Shown here piece by piece: positions 51,907 through 60,708 of a stretch of 64,000 nucleotides of DNA. Under the pieces are notes generated by a model. That model was not told the DNA's origin, searched no databases, and saw only the letters and a list, made by a program, of their open reading frames with translations. Source of the DNA: Luteibacter pinisoli (lineage in GTDB: Bacteria > Pseudomonadota > Gammaproteobacteria > Xanthomonadales > Rhodanobacteraceae). How positions within the stretch are numbered: the first letter of the stretch is position 1; every line of letters starts with the position of its first letter. The translations under genes were made by a program, and so were the position numbers. The DNA is taken from assembly GCF_006385595.1 (NCBI RefSeq), contig NZ_CP041046.1:3596001-3660000 (forward strand), written 5' to 3'.

Positions 51907-52641
51907 ATGCGCAGCATCCGCATCCACGTCGACCAGCCCCTGGCCCCCGGCCAGGAGATCATCCTGCCCAGCCAGGCCGGCGAACACGTCGCGCGCGTCC
52001 TGCGCATGCAGGCGGGCGATCCGGTGGTGCTGTTTGCCGGAAACGTGGCGGTCGAATTCGATGCCACGCTGTCCGCGGTCGGCAAGCGCGAAGTGGTCGC
52101 CCTGGTCGGCGAAGCGCGCGTGCTCGACAACGAATCTCCGCTGGAGCTCACCCTCGCCCAGGGCGTCGCCCGCGGCGAGAAGATGGACCTGATCGTGCAG
52201 AAAGCCACCGAGCTGGGCATCGCCCGGATCGTGCCGATCATCACCGAGCGATCGGAAGTGAAACTCGACGCCGCCCGTGCTGAAAAACGCCTGCTGCACT
52301 GGCGCGCCGTCGCCGCCAGCGCCTGCGAACAGTCCGGCCGGGCGAAGGTGCCCGTTGTCGCGCCTGCGGTCGCGCTGGGCGCATGGCTCGCCTCCCTCGA
52401 CGACGCCGGCCCGGTACGCCTGGCGCTGCTCCCCGAAGGCGATACCCGCCCCGCCGACCTCGCCCTCGCCGGCCCCGCGATCGTGGCGATCGGCCCCGAA
52501 GGCGGCTTCGGCGAGCGCGACCGCGCCGCACTCGCCGCCGCCCGCTTCACCGGCCTCAAGCTCGGCCCACGCATCCTGCGCACCGAAACCGCCGGCCTCG
52601 CCGCCATCGCCATGCTGCAGGCACTCTACGGCGACGTGTAA
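51907..52641 (+). CDS. rsmE: 16S rRNA (uracil-1498-N3)-methyltransferase RsmE
   Basis: A 244-aa SPOUT-class enzyme with an N-terminal PUA-like domain (MRSIRIHVDQPL, HVARVLRMQAGDPVVLF) and the knotted SAM domain: QKATELGIARIVPIITERSEV, ACEQSGRAKVP, VAIGPEGGFGERD and LGPRILRTETAGLAAIAML. All family motifs are present. Confidence 0.96.
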   Translation: MRSIRIHVDQPLAPGQEIILPSQAGEHVARVLRMQAGDPVVLFAGNVAVEFDATLSAVGKREVVALVGEARVLDNESPLELTLAQGVARGEKMDLIVQKATELGIARIVPIITERSEVKLDAARAEKRLLHWRAVAASACEQSGRAKVPVVAPAVALGAWLASLDDAGPVRLALLPEGDTRPADLALAGPAIVAIGPEGGFGERDRAALAAARFTGLKLGPRILRTETAGLAAIAMLQALYGDV

Positions 52642-52668
52642 TGCCCGCCGACGAGGCGACCACGCAGG

Positions 52669-53238
52669 TTATTTGCGGGCGTTCATCGCATCCAGGTGCG
52701 CCTGCGTCTGCGCCAGGGTCGGCAACCCCATCGCCTCGCGCTGCGGCTCGCTCACGACGCCAGCCTCGACAGGGCTGATCGCCCATCGCCCCGTCGCCTT
52801 GTCGCGCGCGAACTGCGTCCCGTACCACTGCGGCCTGCCGCTCTTGACCAGGATCCGATCCCACGCCTGCGCCGCCAGGACACCGGCGTCCTTGTTGGCA
52901 GGATCGATCCGCGACGCCGTGGTCGCCAGCGCGAGCGCCAGGCGGGTATCCGCCACGTCCTCCCCGTGCTGGAAGACCACCGCCGCATTGAGGTAATCGT
53001 CCGCCGTGCGCACGTGGCCCGCCTGCAGCAGCCGCATCACCTGCGCGCGACGCGACGCGTCGCGCTTACCCACGACAGCCCAGTCGATGGCGTTCGAACC
53101 CGCGGCACGGTCGGCCTGGTCGGCCGCCTCGATGGCTGCGAGCGTGGCGTTCGCGGCGACCGCGGCATGCGCGCTCGCGGCCGCGCCGATCCATGCGACG
53201 AGGGCGGCGAAACGACGTAGATGTTTATCCGGGTGCAT
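52669..53238 (-). CDS. Exported DUF6624-like protein
   Basis: This 189-aa protein has an N-terminal hydrophobic signal (AALVAWIGAAASAHA). The mature part has AIDWAVVGKRDASRRAQV, HGEDVADTRLALALA and GRPQWYGTQF, a pattern I associate with the DUF6624 family. Function is unknown. It is downstream of the aldo/keto reductase gene on the same strand. Confidence 0.65.
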   Translation of the reverse strand: MHPDKHLRRFAALVAWIGAAASAHAAVAANATLAAIEAADQADRAAGSNAIDWAVVGKRDASRRAQVMRLLQAGHVRTADDYLNAAVVFQHGEDVADTRLALALATTASRIDPANKDAGVLAAQAWDRILVKSGRPQWYGTQFARDKATGRWAISPVEAGVVSEPQREAMGLPTLAQTQAHLDAMNARK

Positions 53239-53288
53239 TCCGTGGCTCCGTGGTGGACGGGTGTCGCCGGTAGCAGCGACCTCTTCGA

Positions 53289-54254
53289 TTACACCACGGA
53301 AGCGATCCGCTGCATCACGTCGTCGTCAAGCAACGGCAGCGCATCCAGCGCCTTCAGGTTCTCCGCCAGCTGCCCTTGCTTGCTCGCGCCGAGGATCACC
53401 GTCGATACATGCGGGTTCTTCAGGCACCACGCCAGCGAAAGACGCGCCAGCGGGATGCCAAGGTCCGCAGCAATCGGCGCCAGCGCACGCACCGTCTTCA
53501 GGCGTGCGCCGTCGTTCTCCAGCAACGCATCGCGCAACCACGCGTAGTCGGGATGGCCAAGGCGCGAATCATCGGGCACGCCATCGTTGTACTTGCCGGT
53601 GAGCAGGCCGGAGGCCAGCGGCGACCAGATGGTCGTGCCCATGCCGTGCTCGCGGTACAGCGGCGCGTACTCGCGCTCGAAACGCTCGCGGTGCAGCAGG
53701 TTGTACTGCGGCTGCTCCATGGACGGGGCGACGAGATGATGCTCGCGCGCCACGCGATGCGCTTCCTCGATCAGGTCGGCCGGCCATTCGCTGGTGCCCC
53801 AGTAAAGCACCTTGCCCTGGCGCACCAGCGTATCCATCGCCAGCACGGTTTCCGCCACCGGCGTGTCCGGATCGGGGCGGTGGCAGAAATACAGGTCCAG
53901 GTAATCCACGCGCAGCCGCGCCAGTGCCTGGTGGCAGGCGTCGAACACGTGCTTGCGCGAGAGCCCGCGTTGGGTGGGCTTCGGGTCGGTGCTCGCGCCG
54001 AAGTACACCTTGCTGGAAACGCAGTACGCATCGCGCGGCAGGCGCAAGTCGGCGATGACATCGCCCATCAGCGTTTCGGCGTCGCCTGCGTTGTAGGTTT
54101 CCGCGTTGTCGAAGAAGTTGATGCCGTTGTCATAGGCCAGCGCGATGAGTTCGCGCGCGTCCGAACGGCCCACCTGGCGGCCGAACGTGACCCAGGCGCC
54201 ATACGACAGCGCCGACAGCTTCAGGCCGGTAGCACCGAGGCGACGGTATTCCAT
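53289..54254 (-). CDS. Aldo/keto reductase (potassium-channel beta-subunit-like)
   Basis: This 321-aa NADPH-dependent TIM-barrel oxidoreductase has the catalytic set D (DNGINFFDNAETY), Y (same segment), K (YCVSSKVYFG) and H (LYFCHRPDPDTPVAE). The C-terminal SLAWCLKNPHVSTVILGASKQGQL binds the coenzyme. The YghZ/Kv-beta subgroup reduces aldehydes such as methylglyoxal; the exact substrate is open. It follows pgpA after nine bases. Confidence 0.9.
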   Translation of the reverse strand: MEYRRLGATGLKLSALSYGAWVTFGRQVGRSDARELIALAYDNGINFFDNAETYNAGDAETLMGDVIADLRLPRDAYCVSSKVYFGASTDPKPTQRGLSRKHVFDACHQALARLRVDYLDLYFCHRPDPDTPVAETVLAMDTLVRQGKVLYWGTSEWPADLIEEAHRVAREHHLVAPSMEQPQYNLLHRERFEREYAPLYREHGMGTTIWSPLASGLLTGKYNDGVPDDSRLGHPDYAWLRDALLENDGARLKTVRALAPIAADLGIPLARLSLAWCLKNPHVSTVILGASKQGQLAENLKALDALPLLDDDVMQRIASVV

Positions 54255-54263
54255 GGAAGGCTC

Positions 54264-54791
54264 CTAGAGCAGTAAGAACCGCATCTGATACAGCACGAAG
54301 GACTGGATGATCCACAGCGCGACGGCGGCGAAGAGTCCGGCGATCACGTCGTCCAGCATGACACCGAGGCCGCCCTTGACGCGGCGATCGAGCCAGCTGA
54401 TCGGCCAGGGCTTCCACACGTCGAACACGCGGAAGAGGACGAAGCCCAGTACCACCCAGGCGAGGCCCGGCACGAGGATCACCGGCAGCAAGGCGATCCA
54501 CTGCCCCACGAACTCATCCCAGACCAGGCTGCGGTGGTCGTCCACGCCGATAAGACGGCCAGCCACGTTGCACGCCCAGACACCCAGGGCGAACGACGCC
54601 ACGATTACCAGCACCCAGCCCCATACGGGCAGCCGCATCAGCAACAGCCACGGTACGATCGCGGCAAGTGAGCCGAACGTCCCCTGCGCTTTCGGCGCAA
54701 GGCCGGAACCAAAGCCGGTGGCGATCCAGCCCGCCGGCGTGGCCATCAGCCGGCGACGGCCTGCCGCGTCGAGGACGTACTTCGTGCTCAT
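54264..54791 (-). CDS. pgpA: Phosphatidylglycerophosphatase A
   Basis: This 175-aa membrane enzyme dephosphorylates phosphatidylglycerol phosphate. ATGFGSGLAPKAQGTFGSLA is the family's first motif, DDHRSLVWDEFVGQWIALL the second, and FRVFDVWKPWPISWLDRRVKGGLGVMLDDVIAG the last (shown here only as a position guide, residues about 123-155). ATG 54791 overlaps the thiL stop by four bases, the classical thiL-pgpA order. Confidence 0.94.
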   Translation of the reverse strand: MSTKYVLDAAGRRRLMATPAGWIATGFGSGLAPKAQGTFGSLAAIVPWLLLMRLPVWGWVLVIVASFALGVWACNVAGRLIGVDDHRSLVWDEFVGQWIALLPVILVPGLAWVVLGFVLFRVFDVWKPWPISWLDRRVKGGLGVMLDDVIAGLFAAVALWIIQSFVLYQMRFLLL

Positions 54792-55738
54792 GCGAAGTGG
54801 TTCCAGCCCGCGCGATCCGGCGTACGCACCTGGCCCGTCCCGTCGACGAGGTGCACGCCGGCGCCCTCGACCACGCGGCCGATGCGCGTGGCGCCGCAGC
54901 CGACGCGAGAGAGATCCGCCGCCACCTCGCTCGCCCGGTCGGCGGGGACGGTGAAGCACAGCTCGTAGTCATCACCGCCGGCCAGCGCGAAGTCCAGCGC
55001 GTCGGCATCGTGGAAATGGGTGAGCATCGCGGACGAACGCGGCAGCAGCGCGGGATCGATTTCCACGCCCACACCGCTTTGTTTGCAGATATGGCCGAGG
55101 TCGGCGACGAGTCCGTCGGAGACATCGATGCACGCCGTGGCGATACCGCGCAGCGCCTGCCCCGCGGCCACGCGCGGCGTCGGCCGGTTGAGGCGGTCGA
55201 TCAGCGAGGCATACGGCGTGGTGTCGGCTTCCGCGAGGCAACGCAGGCCGGCGGCCGCATCCCCCAGGGTGCCGGTCACCATCACCACGTCGCCCACGCG
55301 GGCGCCCGAGCGCAACAGGGCCTGCCCGGGCGTCGTGAAGCCATGCACCGTCACGCTGACGGTCAGTGGGCCGCGCGTGGTGTCGCCGCCGATCAGGGCC
55401 AGGCGGAAGGGCGTGGCCAGCTCGGCGAAGCCGCGTGCCAGGCCGTCGATGAACGCTTCGTCGGGCGTGGGCAGCGTGAGCGCCAGCAAGGCCCAGGCCG
55501 GCGTGGCCGCCATCGCGGCCAGGTCGGAAAGATTCACCGCGAGGGCTTTCCAGCCGATGTCGGCCGCTGCGGTGCCCACCGGGAAATGGATGCCCTCGAC
55601 GAGGGTATCCACGGCGATCGCCAGCTCGCGGCCGGCCGGGATGGACACCACGGCGGCGTCATCGCCGATGCCGGTCACCACGTCGTCGCGATGGACGTCA
55701 GTGTGCCGGCGGATGCGTTCAATCAGGTCGAATTCCAT
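54788..55738 (-). CDS. thiL: Thiamine-monophosphate kinase
   Basis: This 316-aa enzyme makes thiamine diphosphate. The AIR-synthase-related fold is seen in TGIGDDAAVV, VDTLVEGIHFPVG, DIGWKALAVNLSDLAAM, GGDTTRGPLTVSVTVHG and ACIDVSDGLVADLGHI. ATG 55738 is preceded by GGAG and begins at the conserved MEFDLIERI; a start at 55759 is possible. It follows nusB after 36 bases. Confidence 0.95.
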   Translation of the reverse strand: MEFDLIERIRRHTDVHRDDVVTGIGDDAAVVSIPAGRELAIAVDTLVEGIHFPVGTAAADIGWKALAVNLSDLAAMAATPAWALLALTLPTPDEAFIDGLARGFAELATPFRLALIGGDTTRGPLTVSVTVHGFTTPGQALLRSGARVGDVVMVTGTLGDAAAGLRCLAEADTTPYASLIDRLNRPTPRVAAGQALRGIATACIDVSDGLVADLGHICKQSGVGVEIDPALLPRSSAMLTHFHDADALDFALAGGDDYELCFTVPADRASEVAADLSRVGCGATRIGRVVEGAGVHLVDGTGQVRTPDRAGWNHFA

Positions 55739-55774
55739 GCGTGCTCCATCAGCGCGCACGAAACGCGCGGGGGA

Positions 55775-56224
55775 TCAGGATCGCTTCTCGGCCGTACGCC
55801 AATGCGTCGCGAGTTTGTCGAGGACGCCGTTCACATAGCTGTGGCCATGGTCGGCACCGAAGCGCTTGGTGGCTTCCACCGCTTCGTTGATCACCACGCG
55901 GTAGGGCACGTCCGGGCGGTACTTCAGCTCGTAGGCACCCATGCGCAGCGCGGAGAGCTCGATCGGATCGATCTGGTTGACCTCGCGGTCGACGAAGGGC
56001 TTGATGCCGTCGTCCAGTTCCTTCACGTGCTTCTCGACACCGCGCAGCAGGTCTTCGAAGTATTCCTGGTCGGCCACCTGCATGTCCTGCTCGTGGCGGA
56101 ACTGCTCGATGACGTTACCCATCTTCGCGCCGCCCACTTGCCAGGCGTACAGGGCCTGCAGCGCACGGCGGCGTGCGCGCGAGCGCGCGGCGAGGTCGAT
56201 GCCGTGCGGGGGAGTGTTATTCAT
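55775..56224 (-). CDS. nusB: Transcription antitermination factor NusB
   Basis: A 149-aa all-helical RNA-binding protein that with NusE/S10 binds boxA of rRNA leaders. ARSRARRRALQALYAWQV, LDDGIKPFVDREVNQIDPIE and YRVVINEAVEATKRFGADHGHSYVNGVLDKLA are family motifs. It overlaps ribH by four bases. Confidence 0.96.
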   Translation of the reverse strand: MNNTPPHGIDLAARSRARRRALQALYAWQVGGAKMGNVIEQFRHEQDMQVADQEYFEDLLRGVEKHVKELDDGIKPFVDREVNQIDPIELSALRMGAYELKYRPDVPYRVVINEAVEATKRFGADHGHSYVNGVLDKLATHWRTAEKRS

Positions 56225-56688
56225 TTACCAAGCTTCGCGTAGAGGTTAACCATTTCGATCGCGACCATCGCCGCGTCGGCGCCCTTGTTGCCTGCCTTGG
56301 TGCCGGCACGCTCAATGGCCTGTTCGATGCTGTCGGTGGTGAGCACGCCAAACGACACCGGCACGCCGGACGCGTACGCGGCCTGGCCGAGGCCCTTGGC
56401 GGCTTCGCCGGCCACGTAGTCGAAATGCGGGGTGGAACCGCGGATGACGGCGCCGAGGCCGAGCACGGCGGCGTACTTGCCCGAGGCGGCGACCTTGTAG
56501 GCGGCCTGGGCGATTTCCCACGCGCCCGGGACGCGGATCAGGTCGATCGCGTCGTCCTTCACGCCGTGGCGCACCAGGGCATCGCGCGCGCCTTCAACCA
56601 GCGGCTCAACCACAAACGCGTTGAAACGGCCGGCGACGATGGCGAAACGGCCCTTCGGGGTGGCGAAATCGCCTTCGATGATCTTCAT
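56221..56688 (-). CDS. ribH: 6,7-dimethyl-8-ribityllumazine synthase
   Basis: This 155-aa enzyme forms lumazine from the DHBP and pyrimidine precursors. IVAGRFNAFVVEPLVEGA, VPGAWEIAQAA, ALGAVIRGSTPHFDYVAGE (catalytic His) and PVSFGVLTTDSIEQAIERAG are the substrate-binding segments. It lies in the riboflavin operon between the carboxypeptidase gene and nusB. Confidence 0.96.
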   Translation of the reverse strand: MKIIEGDFATPKGRFAIVAGRFNAFVVEPLVEGARDALVRHGVKDDAIDLIRVPGAWEIAQAAYKVAASGKYAAVLGLGAVIRGSTPHFDYVAGEAAKGLGQAAYASGVPVSFGVLTTDSIEQAIERAGTKAGNKGADAAMVAIEMVNLYAKLGK

Positions 56689-56736
56689 GGGTGGAGGTGT
56701 CCTGTGGGGCGGAGGGCCGCCTGGCGGCCGGCTATT

Positions 56737-57669
56737 TTACGGGGTTTTCGGCCGGGGGTGGCCGCTGAATGCGAGGGTGGCGCGGCCGTCGGCCACGGCG
56801 AGGCTGCCGTGGATGCCGAACGGCAGGGTGAACTTGGCCGGCCCGTGCCCGAACGGCAGGCCGCGGACCAGCGGAATGCCCGCTGCCACGCCGATCCGTT
56901 CGAAGGCCACCGTGAGGTCGTAACCGTTGTCGTACTCGGCCACGCGGCAGCTGGTGAAATCACCGATAAGCAGGGCCTTCTGCCGCCCCAGCACGCCGGC
57001 ATGGAGCAGGTGGTAGAGCATGCGCTCCACCCGGTAAGGGGGTTCGGCGATGTCCTCGACGTAGAGGATGCCGCCTTCGATATCGGGGAAATACTCCGAC
57101 CCTGCCAGGCTCGAGAGCATGGCCAGGTTGCCGCCCCAGATCGTGCCTTCGACGGCAAGGTCCGCGGTGTCCGGCGCGTCCCATTCGGCCCGGCCTTCGC
57201 CACTGGCCAGGGTCTGCCAGAAGTGCTCCCAGGTCAGCGGGTCCAGCTCCTGGGCACCGAAATCCGGGCCCAGCATCGGGCCGCCGAGGGTGGGCAGGCC
57301 GCTGCGCGCCAGCAGGGCGCACTGCAGCGCGGTGAAGTCGCTATGCCCCACCAGTGCCAGCGGCGCGCCATCCAGGCGGCTGCGCAGGCCGTCGTAATCC
57401 AGCAGCGGCAACAGCGGGTGGACGCCATAGCCGCCCCGCGTGGCCAGGGCCACGTCGGGCAACGGGGCCGATGGATCGGCCAGCGCGTTGATATCGGCGA
57501 CGCGCTCGGCATCGCTGCCGGCAAAGCGCAGTTCCCGGCGCGTCAGCACGTCCTTGCCGTGGACACGGTGGCCGGCCGCTTCAAGCCGCTCCACCCCGGC
57601 GCGCATGGCGGCAGGGTTGTGCGGGTAACCGGACGGGGCGATCAGGCGGATATCGTAGGTATGTGGCAT
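56737..57669 (-). CDS. ldcA: Muramoyltetrapeptide LD-carboxypeptidase
   Basis: This 310-aa S66 serine peptidase trims the terminal D-Ala from recycled murein tetrapeptides. APSGYPHNPAAMRAGVERLE, ATRGGYGVHPLLPLLDY and LVGHSDFTALQCALL carry the nucleophile Ser; GTIWGGNLAMLSSLAGSEYF and the Glu in LYVEDIAEPPYRVERML follow, and the catalytic His lies near the C-terminus (PFGHGP region). ATG 57669 is the family start. Its presence inside the riboflavin operon is unusual but it also complements the amgK-murU recycling pair elsewhere in the window. Confidence 0.93.
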   Translation of the reverse strand: MPHTYDIRLIAPSGYPHNPAAMRAGVERLEAAGHRVHGKDVLTRRELRFAGSDAERVADINALADPSAPLPDVALATRGGYGVHPLLPLLDYDGLRSRLDGAPLALVGHSDFTALQCALLARSGLPTLGGPMLGPDFGAQELDPLTWEHFWQTLASGEGRAEWDAPDTADLAVEGTIWGGNLAMLSSLAGSEYFPDIEGGILYVEDIAEPPYRVERMLYHLLHAGVLGRQKALLIGDFTSCRVAEYDNGYDLTVAFERIGVAAGIPLVRGLPFGHGPAKFTLPFGIHGSLAVADGRATLAFSGHPRPKTP

Positions 57670-57679
57670 GGGCTCAGGT

Positions 57680-58771
57680 TTAGCTGTCCTGCTCGACCAC
57701 TTCAAGGCCAAAGCCGGAAATACCCACGAACCGGCGCGGCGTACCGATCACCCGGAGGCGCTTCACCCCCAGGTCGGCCAGCATCTGCGCGCCCAGGCCC
57801 AGCTGACGCCATTCCTGGTCGTCCTTCGGCGCCGGCATCGGCACGGCATCGCCGCGCAGGCGGCCCAGCAGGGCTTCCGGGGTGTCTTCGCCGGAAAGGA
57901 CCAGCAGCACGCCACGCCCTTCATCGGCGATGCGGCGGAGCGCTTCGGTCACCGTCTGGCCGAGGTCGCCGCGCTTCAGGTGCAGCACGTCGGAAAGCGT
58001 ATTGCGCACGTGGACGCGGGTGAGCACCGGCTCGCCGTCGCCAATGGCGCCGCGCGACAGGGCGAAGTGCAGGCCGCGGCGGATGGCATCGCGGTAGGCC
58101 ACCAGGCGGAACGGGCCGAATTCGGTCTCGACGTCTTCCTCGAAGACGCGCTCCACGGTCTTCTCCGTTTCCAAGCGGTAGCGGATCAGGTCGGCGATGG
58201 TGCCGATCTTCAGCCCGTGCTTCGCCGCGAAGATTTCCAGCTCCGGGCGCCGGGCCATCGAGCCGTCGTCGTGCAGCACCTCGATGATCACCGCCGACGG
58301 ATCCAGCCCGGCCATCGAGGCCAGGTCACAGCCGGCCTCGGTGTGGCCGGCGCGGGTCAGCACGCCGCCGGCCTGGGCCGTCAGCGGGAAGACGTGGCCA
58401 GGCATGGTGATGTCGATGGGCTTGGCGTCCTTCGCCACGGCCGCCTGCACGGTGCGCGCGCGGTCGTGCGCCGAGATGCCGGTGGTCACGCCTTCGGCCG
58501 CCTCGATCGAGACGGTGAAGTTGGTGTGGTACGGCGAATTGTTGTCCGCCACCATCGGCTTCAGGCCGAGCTGGCGGGTGCGCTGTTCGGTCAGCGTCAG
58601 GCACATCAGGCCTCGCGCTTCGCGCACCATGAAGTTCACGTCTTCCGGCCGCACCTTCTCGGCGGCCATCACGATGTCGCCTTCGTTCTCGCGGTCTTCG
58701 TCGTCCAGGATGATGACCATGCGGCCATTGCGCAGGTCCTCGAGGATCTCGGGGATAGTGTTGAAAGCCAT
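57680..58771 (-). CDS. ribB: DHBP synthase with degenerate GTP-cyclohydrolase II domain (RibBX type)
   Basis: This 363-aa protein has an intact N-terminal 3,4-dihydroxy-2-butanone-4-phosphate synthase domain: LDDEDRENEGDIVMAAE, GLMCLTLTEQR, SAHDRARTVQAAV and GHTEAGCDLASMAG. The C-terminal half aligns with GTP cyclohydrolase II (GAQMLADLGVKRLRVIGTPR). However, the zinc-binding cysteines are gone: the HSECLTGD position reads RVHVRNTLSDVL and the RCDCG position reads KRGDLG. It therefore should not open GTP, and a separate ribA must exist. Sixteen bases separate it from ribE. Confidence 0.93.
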   Translation of the reverse strand: MAFNTIPEILEDLRNGRMVIILDDEDRENEGDIVMAAEKVRPEDVNFMVREARGLMCLTLTEQRTRQLGLKPMVADNNSPYHTNFTVSIEAAEGVTTGISAHDRARTVQAAVAKDAKPIDITMPGHVFPLTAQAGGVLTRAGHTEAGCDLASMAGLDPSAVIIEVLHDDGSMARRPELEIFAAKHGLKIGTIADLIRYRLETEKTVERVFEEDVETEFGPFRLVAYRDAIRRGLHFALSRGAIGDGEPVLTRVHVRNTLSDVLHLKRGDLGQTVTEALRRIADEGRGVLLVLSGEDTPEALLGRLRGDAVPMPAPKDDQEWRQLGLGAQMLADLGVKRLRVIGTPRRFVGISGFGLEVVEQDS

Positions 58772-58785
58772 GCGTCAGTGTCCGG

Positions 58786-59427
58786 TCAGGCGAAGCCGTG
58801 CTGTTTCAGGAAGGCCTCGTCGAGGCGGGGCGCGGTGCCGCTGGAAAGCAGCCGTTCCACGTAACGCGCCACGACGTCGACCTCGATGTTCACCGTGTCG
58901 CCAGGGCGACGCGCGGCGAACGTCGTGTGTTCCACCGTATGGGGGATAAGGTTCACCCCGAAGCGATTCCCGTCCACTTCGTTCACCGTGAGGCTGGTGC
59001 CGTCGATGCACACCGAGCCCTTGTGGGCGATGTAGCGGGCGATGTCACGGCCCACTTCGAACGTCCAGCGCAGCGAACGGCCGTCCGGGACGACGGAAAC
59101 GACCTTGCCGGTGCCGTCCACGTGGCCGGACACGAGGTGGCCGCCGAGGCGGTCGGCCAGGCGCAGGGCTTTTTCGAGGTTCACGCTGTCGCCGGCCTTG
59201 TGCCTGCCGAGCGAGGTCATCGCCAGGGTCTCGTTGGAGACGTCCGCGGCGAAGCTCCTGGCGTCGAACTCGATCACCGTGAGGCACACGCCGGACACGG
59301 CGATGCTGTCGCCCAGGGCGACGTCGGCCATGTCGAGGGTGGTGGTGTCGACCACGAGGCGCACGTCGCCGCCACGGGGCTCGAGCCGCGCGATGCGGCC
59401 GACGGCCTGGATGATGCCGGTAAACAT
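58786..59427 (-). CDS. ribE: Riboflavin synthase alpha chain
   Basis: This 213-aa enzyme dismutates two lumazines to riboflavin. Two lumazine-binding repeats are visible: MFTGIIQAVGRIARLE with IAVSGVCLTV and NLEKALRLADRLGGHLVSGHVDGTG, then IARYIAHKGSVCIDGTSLTVNEV and GDTVNIEVDVVARYVERLL. It is the first gene after the FMN riboswitch, so this gene and those below it (ribB, ldcA, ribH, nusB) are likely FMN-controlled. Confidence 0.96.
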   Translation of the reverse strand: MFTGIIQAVGRIARLEPRGGDVRLVVDTTTLDMADVALGDSIAVSGVCLTVIEFDARSFAADVSNETLAMTSLGRHKAGDSVNLEKALRLADRLGGHLVSGHVDGTGKVVSVVPDGRSLRWTFEVGRDIARYIAHKGSVCIDGTSLTVNEVDGNRFGVNLIPHTVEHTTFAARRPGDTVNIEVDVVARYVERLLSSGTAPRLDEAFLKQHGFA

Positions 59428-59556
59428 GTCAGCGGCCTCCCACGAGGTGGGACGCGACGGAATGCCAGGTTTTCATGAAACGTTTCCCGCTTAGGTTGGC
59501 GAAAAACGCCCCAAGGCGCATGGCGCCACGTGCCCCGCGAGGGGCCCATGGTGCCG

Positions 59557-59697
59557 TCTTCTTTCATCCGGACTCTAACCGTCGGCTCCGGAGTTCGACC
59601 GGATCTGCTGACCTCCCGACGGGTGCCGGGAGCGCTCGCGGGCTCGCTTCCTCACGGAAACCTACCGCCGGTGGGGAGTTTCACCCCGCCCTGAAGA
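59557..59697 (-). promoter_or_regulatory. FMN riboswitch (RFN element) ahead of ribE
   Basis: On the minus strand the full RFN core is present in order: GGGCGGGGTGAAACTCCCC, ACCGGCGGTA, a variable P3-like arm, GCCCGCGAGCG, a second variable arm, GTCAGCAGATCCGGT, CTCCGGAGCCGACGGTTA and AGTCCGGATGAAAGAAGA. These are the conserved nucleotides around the six-stem junction that binds FMN. Between it and the ribE start (59428-59556) lie GC hairpins, one ending in TTTTT near 59505, that could act as terminator or as a ribosome-site sequestering stem. FMN is expected to lower expression. Confidence 0.95.
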
Positions 59698-59733
59698 CGC
59701 TTGTATATGGTGCGCAGCATAACATGGGGGTGG

Positions 59734-60708
59734 TCAGGGGCTGCGCAAGACCTGGTCCATCACCCAGCTGGTGCGGGCGGCGGTGTCTCCGGTGGAAGGG
59801 CATTCGCCTCGCCCCCGCAGCGCGTCGACCACCGTGGTGATCAGCGGTTGCTGGATGTGTCGGGGGTTTTCGATAAGCAGCTCATCGACCTTGCCGTCGG
59901 TTTCCACGCGGATGGGGCCGTCACCGAAGGTGGCGAAGACCAGGCGCCCGCGGTCGCCGACGATTTCCACGCGGTCCTCGCGCCGGTCCGCACCGAAATT
60001 CCACAGGCCCGTACCGACCACGCCGCTGCCGAAGGCGAAGGCCATGGCCACGGTGTCTTCCGCGGGATAGGCGTCCATCTGATTTCGCGCCATGCCGCGC
60101 ACGTCCGTGATGGGCCCGAGGAGGAAATCGAGGATGTCGAGCGTGTGGCAGCCGATGTCGACGAAGATGCCACCGCCGGCGATCTCGGGGCGCACGGTCC
60201 ACGGCAGGTTCGCCGCGTCGTGGTAGCGCGCTTCGAACGGATGGTGCAGCAGCACGTTGACCAGCCGCGGCGTGCCGATGGCGCCTTCGCGCAACAGGCG
60301 CGCGATGGTGGTGAAACGCGGGAGCGCGCGGCGGTAATACGCCACGAACACGGGGACGTCAGCCGCCCTTCCCGCCTCCACGATGGCCATGCACTCGGCG
60401 TGGTCCATCGCCATGGGTTTTTCGATATACACCGGCTTGCCGGCCGCGATGGCTTTCAGCGCATGCTCGCGGTGGCTGGAGGGTGGCGTGGCGACGTACA
60501 CCGCATCCACCTCGCCGTCGTTGATCAGCGCATCGGCATCGTCGTACCAGCGGGGTACGCCGTGGCGCTGGGCGTAGTCACGGGCCTTCTCGCCATCCCG
60601 GCGCATCACGGCCACCAGCGAGGACCCCGGCACGTTCGCGAACGCCGGACCGCTCTTCACTTCGGTGACCGCGCCGCAGCCGATGATGCCCCAGCGCACG
60701 GATGTCAT
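59734..60708 (-). CDS. Gfo/Idh/MocA-family NAD(P)-dependent oxidoreductase
   Basis: A 324-aa dehydrogenase with an N-terminal Rossmann fold (WGIIGCGAVTEVKSGPAF) and the EKP motif (YIEKPMAMDHAE). The C-terminal substrate domain has GGIFVDIGCHTLDILDFLLG with the catalytic Asp/His. It overlaps ribD by four bases and lies just upstream of the riboswitch. The family mostly oxidises sugars, inositols or bile pigments. Its role inside a riboflavin cluster is unexplained. Confidence 0.88.
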   Translation of the reverse strand: MTSVRWGIIGCGAVTEVKSGPAFANVPGSSLVAVMRRDGEKARDYAQRHGVPRWYDDADALINDGEVDAVYVATPPSSHREHALKAIAAGKPVYIEKPMAMDHAECMAIVEAGRAADVPVFVAYYRRALPRFTTIARLLREGAIGTPRLVNVLLHHPFEARYHDAANLPWTVRPEIAGGGIFVDIGCHTLDILDFLLGPITDVRGMARNQMDAYPAEDTVAMAFAFGSGVVGTGLWNFGADRREDRVEIVGDRGRLVFATFGDGPIRVETDGKVDELLIENPRHIQQPLITTVVDALRGRGECPSTGDTAARTSWVMDQVLRSP

